NCBI GenBank assembly: GCA_963714145.1
Contig: OY970235.1
Location: 7,006,001 to 7,070,000 of the forward strand
Reading direction: 5' to 3'
DNA: 64,000 nt
Origin: JBBWZH01 sp035544115
Lineage (GTDB): Bacteria; Actinomycetota; Actinomycetes; Mycobacteriales; CADCTP01
Shown here: piece after piece, positions 27,156-34,997 of the stretch
Numbering within the stretch: the first letter of the stretch is position 1
Layout of the letters: every line of letters begins with the position of its first letter
Notes under the pieces: generated by a model
The model's database searches: none
What the model was told of the DNA's origin: nothing
The model's input: the letters and a program-made list of their open reading frames with translations, nothing else
Translations under genes and position numbers: made by a program

Positions 27156-28184
27156 TTAGAACCGGATCGGCGGGAGTTGCAGCTGCGGGGACGGGAACGG
27201 GATCGGCTCGACCGGCGGCCCGTACGGGCTGGACGGCCGGCCGCTCGGTGGGCCCGCGGCGCCCCGGATCATCTGGTTCAGCAGTTCCTTCACCGCGGTC
27301 TCGCCGCCGTTCTGGAAGGCGTCGTCCAGTAGCCGCTGGACCTGGGCGCGGTCGAAGCCGAACGCACCGGCGATGCTGGCCGCGACCCGGGCCAGGTCGC
27401 GGGTGTGCAAGGTCTCGTTCAGCCAGCGGGAGATCTGCGAGATCACCGACGGCTCGACCGGACGCGGTGGCAGTTCGCGCCAGAACCAGTCGGGCAGCTG
27501 CGGATGGCCCGGGTCCGGCACCGGGATCGAGCCCGGCGGGAGGTGGAAGATGTCGGGGCCGGCCGGCGCCGGTGCCGCGGGCTCGCCCGGCGGCCGGAGC
27601 GTCAGGTCGGGCAGGCCGAGGTCGTAGCCGCGCCGGGTGATCGTTATCTCCACCTTGCGCATGCTCGGGTCGTCGGCGACCGGGCCGGCGGCCGGCGCGC
27701 CGAGCGAGTAGGCGCGGATCTCCTGCCTGGTCGTGGCGTCGGTGACCAGCCCCAGCAGGTAGTCACGCACGGCGTCGGCCCGGCGCTGCCCGAGCGCCTG
27801 GTTCTCGCCCGGGTCGCCGCGCCGGTCGGCGGATCCGGTCAGCGTGAGGTAACCGCCGAAGGTCAGCGGCTGAGCGTTCAGGTCGGCCGCGATCCGGTCC
27901 AGCACCTGCTGGTGTTCCGGGGTGAGCTCGGCCGAACCGGTGGCGAAGCCGGTCAGTGTCTCGGTGCTGGCGGAACTGGTGAAATGCCCGCCGCCGCCAC
28001 CCGGCCCGCCGCCGGCACCGATGGACTGCCGCTGCACCATCAGCCGGTTCACCGACGCGTTGCCGGCGGCGCGCTGCAGCGCCAGCACCGCCTCCGGACC
28101 GTGCCGGCCGCGGCGCTGGCGCGGCGCCGCCGCCGCCGCGGCGTGCGTCTCGCCGGGACTCTGATAGCCAGCCAGATGAGCCAT
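27156..28184 (-). CDS. OmpA-domain protein with eCIS-type N-terminal tag
   Basis: 342 residues; ATG 28182-28184 is chosen because TGAGGAA lies just upstream (a second ATG directly precedes it). No signal peptide or membrane helix is visible. Residues 31-52 read EAVLALQRAAGNASVNRLMVQR, the LQRxAGNxAV-type segment found on proteins linked to extracellular contractile injection systems. Residues about 75-200 are an OmpA-like peptidoglycan-binding domain (LTLTGSADRRGDPGENQALG, then QRRADAVRDYLL). The C-terminal 130 residues are Pro-rich and helical. It may be a cargo or cell-wall-targeted toxin/structural part; no injection-system gene is in the window. Confidence 0.82.
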   Translation of the reverse strand: MAHLAGYQSPGETHAAAAAAPRQRRGRHGPEAVLALQRAAGNASVNRLMVQRQSIGAGGGPGGGGGHFTSSASTETLTGFATGSAELTPEHQQVLDRIAADLNAQPLTFGGYLTLTGSADRRGDPGENQALGQRRADAVRDYLLGLVTDATTRQEIRAYSLGAPAAGPVADDPSMRKVEITITRRGYDLGLPDLTLRPPGEPAAPAPAGPDIFHLPPGSIPVPDPGHPQLPDWFWRELPPRPVEPSVISQISRWLNETLHTRDLARVAASIAGAFGFDRAQVQRLLDDAFQNGGETAVKELLNQMIRGAAGPPSGRPSSPYGPPVEPIPFPSPQLQLPPIRF

Positions 28185-28473
28185 CATTTCCTCACCAACG
28201 CCGCACCGCGCGACCACACAGCGTGCGGCCGGCCCAGACGGATAACCGCCAACTTTATTCGCCGGCCGGAGCCCCCACCATGGCCGAACGGGCACGGCGC
28301 GGTCTCCCGGTCGGGTGCGCCGACCCGAAAGAGCGGCCCGTTTCCAGTTCGCTCAGACCGGCATTTCCAACCGGTAATCGCATTTGCCAGGAGTGAATCG
28401 GGCAACACGACCCCGGCCGCGCCCGCCGGCGGGGCGGCTTCGGCCGGAACGGCTGCCGTAGACTCCGGTGCCG

Positions 28474-29706
28474 ATGGCAACGGAGGTCAGCCGCGTCGAC
28501 CCCGATCCGCGGCTGCCGGATCCCCGCCTCCCACCCGAGGCCCGGTCCGCGCCGGCGGGTACCGGCGGGTCGGCCGAGCGTGGTCGGGTGGCCGGGCTGG
28601 ACGGGCTGCGCGGGTTGGCCGCGCTGTACGTGGTGGTGTTCCACTGCTGGCTGCTGAACTTCCGCGGGTTCCCGGTCAACCACGGGCCGGTCTGGCTCGG
28701 CTGGCTGCTGTACGGGCACCTCGCGGTGGTGTTCTTCTTCGTGCTGTCCGGTTTCTCGCTGGCCATCCCGCCGGCCCGCAACGGCTGGCGGCTGGGCGGC
28801 ACGGCCCGGTTCGCCCGGCGCCGCGCCTGGCGGATCCTGCCGCCGTACTGGGCGGCGCTGGTGTTCAGCCTGGCGGTCGCCTGGGCCATCACGCCGCAGC
28901 CGCACTCCGGGCCGCCGACCGGCCGGACGGTGGTCGTCTACGGCCTGCTGCTGCAGGACGTCTTCGAGGCGCCGCTGCCCAACGGGGCCTTCTGGTCGAT
29001 CTCGGTCGAGGCCGGGATGTACCTGGTCCTGCCGCTGCTGCTGCTGATCCGCCGCCGGGTGGGTGCCGCGGCGGTGCTGGCCGCCGTCACCGTGCCGGTC
29101 ATCATGGTCGGCCTGCTGGTTCCGCGGGTGTCGGCCACCTCCCCGGTGGACAAGCTGACCGGGCTCACCCCGCAACTCGTCCCGCTGTTCGCGATCGGCA
29201 TGCTCGGCGCCGGCATCATCGCGGCCAGCGACCGGGTCCGCCGGTTGCCGTGGCAGTGGCTGGCCGCGCTGGCCGCCACGCCGGTCCTGGTGCTGATGCT
29301 CGGCAAGGGCACGGTCTGGACCGTGCACCACTACTTCTGGCTCGACCTCGCGATCGCGCCGGCGATGGCGCTGCTGCTGGCGGCGGTGGCGACCGGGCGA
29401 CCGGGCCCGCTGGTCTGGCTGCTAGCCACCCGGCCGGTGCGCAGCCTGGGCGCGATGTCGTACAGCCTCTACCTGATCCACCTGCCGATCGTGGTGGTGA
29501 TCACCCGCCGGATCGCCACCCCGCACGCCGCGCCCGGCCTGCCGAGGTTCTGGATCACGCTGGCGCTGGCGGTGCCGGTCTCGCTGCTGACCGCCCGGCT
29601 GTTCGCGGCGATCTTCGAGTTCCCGTTCCAGCGGCACCGCAGCTGGGCGGCGCTGCGCGCGGCGGCCGGGGGCGCGGCGGCCCGCGTTGGTGGGCGCGCT
29701 CGCTGA
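28474..29706 (+). CDS. OafA/AtrC-type membrane acyltransferase
   Basis: 410 residues from ATG 28474 (GTG 28468 is an alternative; neither has a strong Shine-Dalgarno). Ten or so helices and the acyltransferase-3 signatures: RVAGLDGLRGLAALYVVVFH with the catalytic-type His after helix 1, FFVLSGFSLA, RRAWRILPPYW (RxxR) and AFWSISVEAGMYLVLPLL. Such enzymes transfer acetyl or other acyl groups to sugars of cell-surface or antibiotic molecules, acting in the membrane. An N-terminal 35-residue Pro/Arg-rich tail precedes the domain. No glycosyltransferase partner is nearby. Confidence 0.93.
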   Translation: MATEVSRVDPDPRLPDPRLPPEARSAPAGTGGSAERGRVAGLDGLRGLAALYVVVFHCWLLNFRGFPVNHGPVWLGWLLYGHLAVVFFFVLSGFSLAIPPARNGWRLGGTARFARRRAWRILPPYWAALVFSLAVAWAITPQPHSGPPTGRTVVVYGLLLQDVFEAPLPNGAFWSISVEAGMYLVLPLLLLIRRRVGAAAVLAAVTVPVIMVGLLVPRVSATSPVDKLTGLTPQLVPLFAIGMLGAGIIAASDRVRRLPWQWLAALAATPVLVLMLGKGTVWTVHHYFWLDLAIAPAMALLLAAVATGRPGPLVWLLATRPVRSLGAMSYSLYLIHLPIVVVITRRIATPHAAPGLPRFWITLALAVPVSLLTARLFAAIFEFPFQRHRSWAALRAAAGGAAARVGGRAR

Positions 29707-29737
29707 CCCGGCTCTGGCTGACCCGGCTCTGGCTGAC
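29703..29737 (+). repeat. 15-bp tandem repeat giving three in-frame stop codons
   Basis: CTGACCCGGCTCTGG occurs twice in tandem followed by a third partial copy. The stop TGA of the acyltransferase (29704-29706) is repeated in frame at 29719 and 29734. Confidence 0.75.
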
Positions 29738-29898
29738 TCCGGCGCAGCGGGGCGGTGGCGGCCGCCGGACGGCCACCCGGGTGAGATCCGTTAGCGCCGG
29801 ATCACTGCCCGTTTCGGCTATCGACGCCGTGTCAGTCCCTCGCCGCGGTATCGGCGGCGGGTGCCGGCGGCTCGTTCTCCCGAGAGCGAGGAGTGTGG

Positions 29899-32800
29899 AT
29901 GGCGGCGGAAGGTGAGCCGGGCCGGTGGCTACTGGTCGTCGCGGCAGCGGGCTACGGCGCGACCGGCACGCTGCGAGCGGCCGTCTCCGGGCCCTCCGTC
30001 TGGCTGGACGCCGGAGCCGCCGCCGGCCGGCTGGGCCGCGCCGACGGTGCCGACTGGGTCGTCGTGACCGGCCTGCACGGGTTGGCGGCGGCGCAGCAGC
30101 GGGAGTTGGTGCGGCAGCTCGGGCGGCTGCCGGCCGCGGTCCGGATCGGGCTGGCGTCGCGCCGGCCGCTGAGTCGGGGCGCCCGGGCCGCGATGCCCGG
30201 GCCGGTAACCGAGCTGGGTCCCGGTGAGCTGGCGCTGGGCCGGGACGCGGTGGCCGCGCTGCTGCGCGACGGGTACGGCATCAGCGACCCGGTGGCAGCC
30301 GACGCGGTCTGGGACCGGACCGCCGGCTGGCCGGCGCTGGTGCGGTTGGTGGGTGCGGCCGGCGGCCTCGATCCGACGGACGAGCCGACGGCCGGGCTTC
30401 CCACCGGGCTGGCGGCCGGGCTGGGCGGCGTCCGGCCGGCCGGACCGGGCAGCGAACTGCCCGCCGGGCCGGGCGGTGGGCTGGCGGGCCGGCCGCCCGC
30501 CGGGCTGTCCGCGGGCCTGTCCGCCGGGCTGTCCGCCGGGTTGGCGGCCGGGCCGGCGGTGGCCTGGCTGCGCGAGCGGGTGCTGGGCGACCTGCCCGGG
30601 CGGGTGGCCCGGCTGCTGGACCTGATCGCCGGGCTGGACCCGATCTGCCCGGCGCTCTGCGCCGAACTCACCGCCGGGCTGCCGGGCGGGGCCACCGCCG
30701 GCCTGGACGGGTTCGGCTGGCTGGTCCGGACCGGCCTGCTGGTGCCGCACCGGTGGGCACCCGGCCGGTCGGCCCGGGACGTCTACCGGCTGGTCCCGCT
30801 CGTCGCGGCGGCCCTGGCCGGCGCCGAGCCCGCGGCCGGACCCGGCACCGGGACTGGAACTAGGACCGGAACCTGGGCCGGGGCGGGAACGGGGGCCGGG
30901 ACGGGAACCCGGGCCGGGGCCGGAACCGGGGCCGGAGCCCGGGCGGGAAGCGGGGCCGGGGCGGGAACCGGGGCTGGGACGGGAACCGGGGCCGGGGCCC
31001 GGGCGGGAAGCGGGGCCGGGGCGGGCGATCCGGCGCTGGCCGCGGCCGCCTGGTACGAGCGCAACGGGTTCCCGCTGGCGGCGGCGCAGGCGTTGGCGCG
31101 GGCCGGTGACCAGGCGGGCGCCCGCGCGCTGATCGAGGACCGCGGCGCCCAGATGCTGGCCGCCGGTGGCGCCGCCGCAGTCGTCCAACTGATCAGCCTG
31201 ACCGCGGACCCGCGGCCGGACGGCCGGACCGAGCGGCTGCAGCTGATGCTGGGGGACGCGCTGCGGATGTCCGGGGACGTGGCCGGGGCGCTGCGGGTGT
31301 TCGCTCCGCTGCTGGACCGGACCCGGCCGGCCGGGCGGTATCCGGCCGGGCTGGCCTGGCGCGCCGGCATGGTGCACTACCTGCGCGCCGACTACCCGGC
31401 CGCGCTCGACCTCTACCGCCGGGCCGACGGCGAGGGCGGCACGGTCGACACGGTGCTGCTGCACGCCGGCCGGGCCAGCGCGCTGAGCATGCTCGGCGAG
31501 TCCGGCGCGGCCATGGCCGCCGCCGACCGGGCGGTGGCCGAGGCCCGGAACACCGGCGACGACCGGGCCATCGCGGCGGCGCACATCGCGGCCGGGGTGA
31601 CCGCGGTCGGCGCCGCCCAGGATGACCACCTGGCGGTCGCGCTGGCCGCCGCGGAGCGGGCCGGCGACGTGGTGCAGGCGGCCCGGGCGCTGGTCAACCA
31701 GACCGACGGGCTGCTCCGGGACGCCCGCTACCCGCAGGCCCTCGACGCCGCGACCAGGGCGCTGCGGGCGGCCGAGATCGGCGGGCCGCCCGGGGTCCTG
31801 GTGATCGCGCTGCACAACCTGGGCGAGGCGCTGACCCGGCTGGGCGAGTACGCCGCGGCGGCGCGCCAGTTCGAGCGATCGGTGCTGGTCTGCCGGCGGT
31901 CCGGGCTGCGGCGGACCGCCCTGGGCCTGGCCGGGCTGGCCGAACTGCACCGGCAACTGGGCCGGCGCGAGCAGAGCCGTACCGCGTTCGCCGAGGCGGT
32001 CGACCTGGCCCGGGCCACCGCGGAGACGCAGGTGCTGGTGCCGGCGCTTTCCGGGCTGGCCCGGCTGCTGGCCGACCCGCCGGGCGCCGACCTGGACGCG
32101 GCCCGGGAACTGGCCGACGAAGCCGCGAAATGTGCCCCGCCGGCACAGCGGGCGATCGCGCTGGCCGCCGGCGGCTGGGTCGCGCTGCGGGCCGGCGAAC
32201 TGCCGGCGGCGCAGGACGCCTCGGCGCACGCGGTCGCGGCGGCCCGCGCCGGCCGGGCCGCCGACGCGCTGGCCGAGGCGCTGGAGTTGGCCGCCGCGGT
32301 CACCGCCGACCCGGCCGAGGCGCGGGCCGCGCTGGCCGAGGCGCTGACCATCTGGCAGCGGTCCGGGGCGCTGCCGGCGGCGGACCGGGTGCAGGTGCTG
32401 CTCGGCCGCCTCGCCGGGGCCGACGGGTCGCAGCGTGCGCTGGCCCGGGCCGCGGCCGACCGGCTCGCCGACCGGGGCGTCCGGGCCATCGACGGGTCCC
32501 CGCTGCTGCCGCCGGACGGGGCCGCCGCGCCGCTGCGGGTACAGGTGCTCGGCGGGTTCGAGGTCTGGGTCGGCGGCCAGCCGGTGCCGCTGCCGGCGTG
32601 GCGCTCCCGGCAGGCCCGGACGCTGGTCAAGGTGCTGGTGGCCCGGCGCGGCCGGCCGGTGCCGCGGCCGGAGCTGTGCGAGCTGCTCTGGCCCGACGAC
32701 GAGCCGCAGCGCACCGCGCACCGGCTGTCGGTGCTGCTGTCGGTGTTGCGCGCGGTGTTCGACCCGCAGCGGCTCTGGCCGGCCGACCGCTACCTCCGGG

Positions 32801-33306
32801 CCGACCACGCCGGCATCTCGCTGGACCTGCGGCATGCCAGCGTCGACGCCGAGATCCTGCTCCGGGACGCGGCGCACGCGGCCGAGCTGATCCGCCGCGA
32901 CCAGCCGGAGCGGGCCCGGGAGATCCTGGCCGAACTGGACGCCAGCCACCGCGGCGACGCGTTCGACGACGAGCCGTACGCGGAGTGGGCGGATCCGCTG
33001 CGCGAGCAGGCCCGGGCCGCCCGGCTGCGTGCGCTGCGCGACCTGGCCGAGCTGAGCCGCCGGGCCGGCGAGACCGAGCAGTCCGTCAGTTGCCTGGTCC
33101 GGCTGCTGGCGGCGGACCCGTTCGACGAGCCGGCGCACCGCGCCCTGGTCGGCGTGCTGCGCGCGTCCGGCCGGCACGGCGAGGCCAAGCGCGCGTTCGA
33201 CCGGTGGGCCCGGGCGATGGTCAGCATCGACGTACCGGCGCCGGACCCGGCCCTGCTGAACGGCCGGCCGAAGCGCCATGCTGACGCGCCGCTGACCCCA
33301 CGCTGA
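29899..33306 (+). CDS. large BTAD/SARP-type regulator with degenerate STAND NTPase domain
   Basis: 1,135 residues from ATG 29899 (GAGGAG five bases upstream). The N-terminus looks like a MalT-type STAND ATPase that has lost its P-loop: VVAAAGYGATGTLRAA replaces GxxGxGKT, and VVVTGLHGL replaces the acidic Walker B. Gly/Ala/Thr repeats follow (about residues 150-220 and 313-375). Next come TPR-like helical repeats (about 380-860). The C-terminus (about 875-1130) has the winged-helix PLRVQVLGGFEVWVGGQPV plus a bacterial transcriptional activation domain (BTAD). The order is inverted compared with AfsR, with DNA binding last. It may control the RTX genes 59 bp downstream. Confidence 0.85.
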   Translation: MAAEGEPGRWLLVVAAAGYGATGTLRAAVSGPSVWLDAGAAAGRLGRADGADWVVVTGLHGLAAAQQRELVRQLGRLPAAVRIGLASRRPLSRGARAAMPGPVTELGPGELALGRDAVAALLRDGYGISDPVAADAVWDRTAGWPALVRLVGAAGGLDPTDEPTAGLPTGLAAGLGGVRPAGPGSELPAGPGGGLAGRPPAGLSAGLSAGLSAGLAAGPAVAWLRERVLGDLPGRVARLLDLIAGLDPICPALCAELTAGLPGGATAGLDGFGWLVRTGLLVPHRWAPGRSARDVYRLVPLVAAALAGAEPAAGPGTGTGTRTGTWAGAGTGAGTGTRAGAGTGAGARAGSGAGAGTGAGTGTGAGARAGSGAGAGDPALAAAAWYERNGFPLAAAQALARAGDQAGARALIEDRGAQMLAAGGAAAVVQLISLTADPRPDGRTERLQLMLGDALRMSGDVAGALRVFAPLLDRTRPAGRYPAGLAWRAGMVHYLRADYPAALDLYRRADGEGGTVDTVLLHAGRASALSMLGESGAAMAAADRAVAEARNTGDDRAIAAAHIAAGVTAVGAAQDDHLAVALAAAERAGDVVQAARALVNQTDGLLRDARYPQALDAATRALRAAEIGGPPGVLVIALHNLGEALTRLGEYAAAARQFERSVLVCRRSGLRRTALGLAGLAELHRQLGRREQSRTAFAEAVDLARATAETQVLVPALSGLARLLADPPGADLDAARELADEAAKCAPPAQRAIALAAGGWVALRAGELPAAQDASAHAVAAARAGRAADALAEALELAAAVTADPAEARAALAEALTIWQRSGALPAADRVQVLLGRLAGADGSQRALARAAADRLADRGVRAIDGSPLLPPDGAAAPLRVQVLGGFEVWVGGQPVPLPAWRSRQARTLVKVLVARRGRPVPRPELCELLWPDDEPQRTAHRLSVLLSVLRAVFDPQRLWPADRYLRADHAGISLDLRHASVDAEILLRDAAHAAELIRRDQPERAREILAELDASHRGDAFDDEPYAEWADPLREQARAARLRALRDLAELSRRAGETEQSVSCLVRLLAADPFDEPAHRALVGVLRASGRHGEAKRAFDRWARAMVSIDVPAPDPALLNGRPKRHADAPLTPR
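30841..31026 (+). repeat. GC-rich 6-bp-based minisatellite in the regulator gene
   Basis: A run of degenerate 6-bp units of the type GGAACC/GGGGCC encodes alternating Gly-Thr, Gly-Ala and Arg-Ala. Two longer copies (GCGGGAAGCGGGGCCGGGGC, near 30949 and 31009) repeat almost exactly. The frame is preserved. Confidence 0.8.
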
Positions 33307-33365
33307 CGGCGGCTGCGAGCCTCCCGGTGGCTGCCATCCGGCGGCCAGGGATTGGGAGGGAATCC

Positions 33366-33773
33366 ATGAAGGTTCGCAACAGGATGGCCATGTTCGCCGC
33401 CGCACTGCTCGCCACCGGCGGGCTGGCGGTGGCCGCCGGACCGGCGGCGCAGGCGGACGGGCCGGATGACGGCTGCGACCACGTCGGCATCGTCATCGAG
33501 GGCAACGCGGCCGACAACGTGCTGGTCGGCACCCCGTGGAACGACGTGATCCGTGGCTTCGGCGGCGACGACAGGATCGACGGAGGCGGCGGCAACGACA
33601 CCATCTACGGCGGCGACGGCGACGACATCATCCGTGGCGGCGACTGCGACGACACGATGTACGGCGGCCCCGGCGACGACCTGATCAACGGCGAGAGCGG
33701 CACCGACTCCGGTTTCGGCGGGCTCGGCGTGAACCTGTGCTCACCTGCTACCGAGGTCCAGGTGAACTGCTGA
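33366..33773 (+). CDS. small secreted RTX (haemolysin-type calcium-binding repeat) protein 1
   Basis: 135 residues from ATG 33366, preceded by GGGAGGGA. A Sec signal peptide with cleavage after AAQA (about residue 31) leads to a short calcium-binding beta-roll: GGNDTIYGGDGDDIIRGG and GGPGDDLING are GGxGxDxUx nonapeptides, five or so in a row. Cys37, one in the roll and two near the C-terminus could form disulfides. It has no enzyme domain, so it may be a structural or adhesive surface protein that folds on meeting calcium outside the cell. A paralogue lies 503 bp downstream. Confidence 0.88.
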   Translation: MKVRNRMAMFAAALLATGGLAVAAGPAAQADGPDDGCDHVGIVIEGNAADNVLVGTPWNDVIRGFGGDDRIDGGGGNDTIYGGDGDDIIRGGDCDDTMYGGPGDDLINGESGTDSGFGGLGVNLCSPATEVQVNC

Positions 33774-33845
33774 GATCCCCGGTGCCCGGCCGGCCCTGCG
33801 CGGGGCCGGCCGGGCGCCCGGCTACCCCGGCCGCCCCCCGGTTAC

Positions 33846-34140
33846 CCGGCCGACCCCGGCAGCCCGGCCGGACCCCGGCCCAACCAGCCGGACCCGGCCC
33901 GGCCAGGGACCCCGGCAGCCCGGCAGCCCGGCCGGACCCCGGCCCAACCAGCCGGACCCGGCCCGGCCAGGGACCCCGGCAGCCCGGCAGCCCGGCCGGA
34001 CCCCGGCCCAACCAGCCGGACCCGGCCCGGCCAGGGACCCCGGCAGCCCGGCAGCCCGGCCGGACCCCGGCCCAACCAGCCGGACCCGGCCCGGCCAGGG
34101 ACCCCGGCAGCCCGGCAGCCCGGCCGGACCCCGGCCCGAC
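33846..34140. repeat. 64-bp tandem repeats between the two RTX genes
   Basis: Almost identical 64-bp units, about 4.5 copies, with the marker AGGGAC at 33905, 33969, 34033 and 34097 (exact 64-bp spacing). Each contains CGGCAGCCCGGCAGCCCGG and CCAACCAGCCGGACCCGG. The period is not a multiple of three, so this is not coding. The gap of 503 bp between the RTX genes holds nothing else I can identify. Confidence 0.9.
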
Positions 34141-34276
34141 CGAAGGGCTCGCGCCATCCCGGCCGGACGCATGCTGACGCCATGCTGACGGGCCGGTGCG
34201 AACCTGGCCCGGCTGCGGCCCCGGCGCCGCGGACCCGCCGTCGGCGGGCCGGCCGGGCCGGGCTGGAGGGATCACA

Positions 34277-34741
34277 GTGAGGCTGCGTAACGCGATCAGA
34301 CTGCTGCCGACGATCATGCTGGTGGCCGGCGGGCTCGCCACCGCCGCGCCGGTTGCCGCCGCGCCGGCGGGGGCCGGGTCGGCCGTCGCCCCGCCGCCGC
34401 CCTTCGGCTGCTTGCTGGCCGGGGTGGTCATCAACGGGACCAACGGCAACGACGTGCTGGTCGGCACCAATGGGGACGACGCCATTTACGGCCATGGCGG
34501 CGACGATGTGATCTACGGCGGCGGTGGCGACGACACCCTGTTCGGCGGCCCGGGCAACGACACCATCTTCGGCGAGGGCTGCCAGGACCTGCTCCGCGGC
34601 GGGGACGATGACGACTACCTCGACGGCGGCGACGGCACCGACACGGCCCACGGCGGCTTGGGGATCAACACCTGCACCGACGACACCGAGATCATCATCT
34701 TCGGCGGCGGTAGCCAGATCACATCGGCCAAGTACTGCTGA
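34277..34741 (+). CDS. small secreted RTX-repeat protein 2
   Basis: 154 residues from GTG 34277, preceded by GGAGGG (34265-34270). Signal peptide with a cleavage site near AAPAGA (about residue 32). The body is a beta-roll with GTNGNDVLVGTNGDDAIYGH, GGDDVIYGGGGDDTLFGG and GGDGTDTAHGG nonapeptides. The order of elements (Cys, beta-roll, LGxNxC ending) is the same as in RTX protein 1, so the two are tandem paralogues that have diverged well, with only motifs shared. Presumably secreted and calcium dependent; no dedicated type I secretion genes are present. Confidence 0.88.
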   Translation: MRLRNAIRLLPTIMLVAGGLATAAPVAAAPAGAGSAVAPPPPFGCLLAGVVINGTNGNDVLVGTNGDDAIYGHGGDDVIYGGGGDDTLFGGPGNDTIFGEGCQDLLRGGDDDDYLDGGDGTDTAHGGLGINTCTDDTEIIIFGGGSQITSAKYC

Positions 34742-34997
34742 GCCGGCGCCCGCCGAGCCCGCTGGCTGGCGGACCCGGCGCCCGGCCGGGCCCGCCCGGC
34801 CGCCCCGCCCGCAGGCCCGGCCCGACACCGCAGGCCCGGCCCGACCCCACCGGCCAGGCCCGACACCCGCAGGCCCGGCCAGGCTCGGAGGCCCAGCTAG
34901 GCACCGCAGATCGGCCGGAACCCACCCAGGTGCATGCTCGTCGGACCGCCAGCCGCAGCCGCGGCGCGCGATGCGACCAGCCAGGGGATTCATTGCT

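Noticed and set aside
29929..33405. A 1,158-codon antisense frame opposite the BTAD regulator
   Set aside because: High GC makes long stop-free antisense frames. It lacks any motif, while the plus-strand frame has clear domains.
33846..34140. CRISPR array
   Set aside because: Repeats are directly tandem without unique spacers and no cas genes are present.
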